Assembly: GCA_016712505.1 (NCBI GenBank)
Contig: JADJQY010000002.1
Coordinates: forward strand, 620,001 to 684,000
Reading direction: 5' to 3'
DNA length: 64,000 bases
Origin: Candidatus Eiseniibacteriota bacterium
GTDB taxonomy: Bacteria > Eisenbacteria > RBG-16-71-46 > CAIMUX01
The translations under genes were made by a program, and so were the position numbers. Below the pieces are notes generated by a model that did no database searches, had not been told where the DNA came from, and saw only the letters and a program-made list of their open reading frames with translations. How positions within the stretch are numbered: the stretch's first letter is position 1; every line of letters begins with the position of its first letter. Positions 62,000 through 64,000 of the stretch are shown here, piece after piece.

Positions 62000-63610
62000 C
62001 TACCCCTCGAGCCCCAGGCCCCGAATCACCTCGGCCAACACCGGACTCCAGCCACGCTCCGGGTCGGCGCGGTTTGCCCGCTGCGCGCGGATGTGCCCGG
62101 CCAGCTCCCGGAACCAGCGAAAGCGCCCCTCGATCGAGAGCCGCCGACGCACCTGGGGCTCCAGTCGACGCCGTCCGATCGCCTCCAGCAACGGGGCGAA
62201 GCCGCGGGCGCAGAGATCGCGGAAGATCGGGAGGTCGGGATCGGCGTAGTCGAAGTCGTAGCCGAACTCGTAGTCGCTGCGCGTGAGGAGGCCGGCCGCC
62301 CGCACCACCCGCGCAATCGGGGTGTAGGGGGAGTAGAGGTAGAGCTTCGCGTCGAGGTTCACCGCCCGCTTCAGAAATGGGGCATCGGCCTCGATCGCCT
62401 CCAGGTTCGTCTCCAGCTCTTCCAACGTGGTCCAGGGATCGAACAGGATCAACCCATGGCCGTGCACCGTGCGGATGCGGCCGTCGGCCGCGCGGTCGAG
62501 TCGACGGAGGAAGCGGGCGATCCGCCGGTTCTCGTGACTCGTCACCCCCTTGTGAAAGAGGGCGAGGGTGCGATCGACGAAACTCTCGAAACCGACCTGG
62601 GTGATCGACACCCGCACTCCCGCCGCCGCGGTACAGCGCAGCACCTCCTCGACCCGCGTTTCCTGTGCCTTGAGCACGCTGACCATGGTGCGCAGCCGGA
62701 TTTCCTCCGGCTTCCAGCCGCGGCGACGCATGGCGTCGAGCAACGGTTCGACGAAGCGGAACGGGTTCTCGCTCTGGATCGCGAAGGAGCGGACGCCGAG
62801 CGGCCAGAGGTACGAGACCTGCTCCATCAGCGTCTCGACCGCGCTGGCCGTGGGCGTGGGATCGAACGGCTGGTAGCGGAAGACACAGAAGGTGCACGCG
62901 GCGACGTCGTCGAGATAGATCTCCCGCACTCGCTGCCAGGCGCGATCATCGTAGGCGGCTGGTCGCAGGGTCACCCCGTCATCGGCGCATTGCGGCGGGA
63001 GTGGAGCGCGTGACTGGTAGGGGCATCCGAACTCGGGCAGGATGCTGACCCCTAATCGATCGGCCATCGGATGACGGCCGGAGGGGCCGCGGTACTCCCA
63101 TTCGAGCGGGGGGGCGTAGGGGAGGATCTCTCGTTCCAGCGACCAGGCGTGGGTCGTTCCCGAGGCTTCGATGCGGGAGGAGAGGCTGCTCGGCGCCCGT
63201 CGAAAGAGGAGGTTCGGCACCGACTCGAGGTTCGGGTTCGAGCCGCCCGCGGCATCGAGTGCCTCGGCCAGGGCGGCCATCGCCGCGCGGGCCGGTCCGA
63301 GGATCGCGAATTCGAGTGGCGCCTGCTCGAAGAGGGGAAGGGCGTTCAGTCCGCCGACCACCACCGGGGTGGCGCCCAGCCGCTCCTTCCAGCGCCGCAC
63401 CACATCGAGGGGAAAGATCGAGTCGATGGCGCAGAGCTCGATCTCGGCCGCGCGCAGCTCGCTCGCCAGTTCCTCCAATCGCGTTACGTGAACGAAGAAC
63501 CGCCTGACCTGGTGTCCGCGCGCCTCCAGTTCCTGCACGATCAGCGACGGGCCGATGTGGGGCGGCGTGTGCAGATGCGAGAGTTCGCACTGGAGGACCG
63601 CGATCCGCAT
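62000..63610 (-). CDS. B12-type radical SAM-like protein with displaced cysteines
   Basis: A 536-residue protein. N-terminal cobalamin-like Rossmann region (RIAVLQCELSHLHTPPHIGP, SLIVQELEARGHQV, TPVVVGGLNALPLFEQAP). The cysteines near the expected cluster site are C196 (LPEFGCPYQSR), C208 and a C239-x2-C242 pair (VAACTFCVFRYQPF), so a 30-residue insertion separates the usual three ligands. Later segments fit a radical SAM barrel (VRSFAIQSENPFRFVEPLL, VSITQVGFESFVDRTLALFH). ATG 63610 follows AGGAGGG, one base after the subtilase-like stop. Function unknown; may be an atypical or inactive enzyme. Confidence 0.7.
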   Translation of the reverse strand: MRIAVLQCELSHLHTPPHIGPSLIVQELEARGHQVRRFFVHVTRLEELASELRAAEIELCAIDSIFPLDVVRRWKERLGATPVVVGGLNALPLFEQAPLEFAILGPARAAMAALAEALDAAGGSNPNLESVPNLLFRRAPSSLSSRIEASGTTHAWSLEREILPYAPPLEWEYRGPSGRHPMADRLGVSILPEFGCPYQSRAPLPPQCADDGVTLRPAAYDDRAWQRVREIYLDDVAACTFCVFRYQPFDPTPTASAVETLMEQVSYLWPLGVRSFAIQSENPFRFVEPLLDAMRRRGWKPEEIRLRTMVSVLKAQETRVEEVLRCTAAAGVRVSITQVGFESFVDRTLALFHKGVTSHENRRIARFLRRLDRAADGRIRTVHGHGLILFDPWTTLEELETNLEAIEADAPFLKRAVNLDAKLYLYSPYTPIARVVRAAGLLTRSDYEFGYDFDYADPDLPIFRDLCARGFAPLLEAIGRRRLEPQVRRRLSIEGRFRWFRELAGHIRAQRANRADPERGWSPVLAEVIRGLGLEG

Positions 63611-63611
63611 C

Positions 63612-64000
63612 CTATGCTCCCTCCTCTGCATCGTCGCCGCGACCGGTGGCCGGGTCCTGCGCCCGCGCCGCTCGCCAGGTGTCGAGATCGGGGAAGCGGA
63701 CCAGAGCGCTCAGACGCGGATCGAGCGCGGTGGTGCCTTCGACGCGATCCCGGGCGAGAATGCCGGAGAGCGCGGCCGCGGCGAAGCTCGAGCCGGCCAG
63801 GTTGCGCTCGCGAGGGAGGCCGGGCATCGGCCGCGGATACGGTGCGGCGAGAAAGAGCGGCTTCGGTCGCGGGAACGGGGCACCCTCGATCACGCCGTGT
63901 ACGCCGCTCGCCAGGGAACGGTCCGGGGCGACGGCGAGGGTGCGAGGATGCGAAGCCGGCCAACCGTCGAGCCGCGGCCCGGCCGCGCAGACCACCCAGG
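63612..64000 (-). CDS. Subtilase-like protein, C-terminal part (cut by window edge)
   Basis: The last 129 residues of a gene entering from beyond the window. GSSFAAAALSGILAR resembles the S8 subtilase serine box (GTSxAxPxxxG), and PASHPRTLAVAP, preceded by WVVCAAGPRL, matches the usual segment before it. Asp and His of the triad would lie outside the window. The Pro after Ala is replaced by Ala, so activity is uncertain. It is directly followed by the radical SAM-like gene and probably in one operon with it. Confidence 0.55.
   Translation of the reverse strand, partial: WVVCAAGPRLDGWPASHPRTLAVAPDRSLASGVHGVIEGAPFPRPKPLFLAAPYPRPMPGLPRERNLAGSSFAAAALSGILARDRVEGTTALDPRLSALVRFPDLDTWRAARAQDPATGRGDDAEEGA

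Overview
The window is high-GC bacterial chromosome, densely packed, with mostly housekeeping genes and no phage, insertion sequence or CRISPR array that I can see. The gene content points to a Gram-negative member of the FCB group, most like Candidatus Eisenbacteria or a related lineage. The evidence is a SusC-like TonB receptor, a PorV/PorQ-family outer-membrane protein and a secreted protein with a FlgD-like C-terminus, plus GTP-type PEPCK, a lipid A acyltransferase relative and a long type IV pilin-like operon. This assignment is inference from protein families; no rRNA gene is present to confirm it.

Layout. 1-3.4 kb: ribosome hibernation factor, NhaR-like regulator, pckG. 3.4-10 kb: a leftward operon of four prepilin-like proteins (PilV, PilX, FimT/GspH and PilW types, the last 947 residues long with fibronectin-III-like repeats), ending in a metallophosphoesterase-like secreted protein. 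10-17.5 kb: a rightward cell-surface block of TonB receptor, a broken FlgD-tailed secreted protein and a PorV-like protein. 17.6-25.4 kb: tatA, aroK, rsmD, coaD, an aspartate-type aminotransferase, fmdB-like, obgE, dprA, an lpxL-like gene and an FAH-family gene, many joined by ATGA overlaps. 25.4-30.9 kb: a radical SAM protein, myo-inositol-phosphate synthase, a divergent LysR regulator with a clear palindromic site, an aminotransferase and a DUF3467 protein. 31-33.4 kb: histidine kinase and single-domain response regulator.

33.4-38.5 kb: tRNA-Phe and tRNA-Thr, a frameshifted glmM-type mutase, glmS, ridA and a selenocysteine tRNA, followed by a DUF5683-like protein. 38.5-45 kb: lepA, lepB, hemW and two polysaccharide genes. 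45-49.6 kb: dnaJ followed by archaeal/eukaryotic-type pheS and pheT. 49.6-54.9 kb: murB, a tandem NTF2-like protein, tRNA-Leu, tRNA-Ala, clpP, dCMP deaminase, trmB and a secreted protein. 55-64 kb: a less ordinary block with glycosyltransferases (one fused to a PIG-L deacetylase and lacking a normal start codon), the Mrp ATPase, two B12-type radical SAM proteins, a GT2-TPR protein and the end of a subtilase-like gene cut by the window edge.

Recurring promoters have the form TTGAC(A/C), a 17-18 base spacer, then TA(G/C/T)NNT, and sit upstream of tRNA operons and several genes. The most interesting items are the archaeal-type PheRS with a zinc-ribbon insertion in the beta subunit, the selenocysteine tRNA with a palindrome in its promoter, and the radical SAM/glycosyltransferase/subtilase block at the right end.
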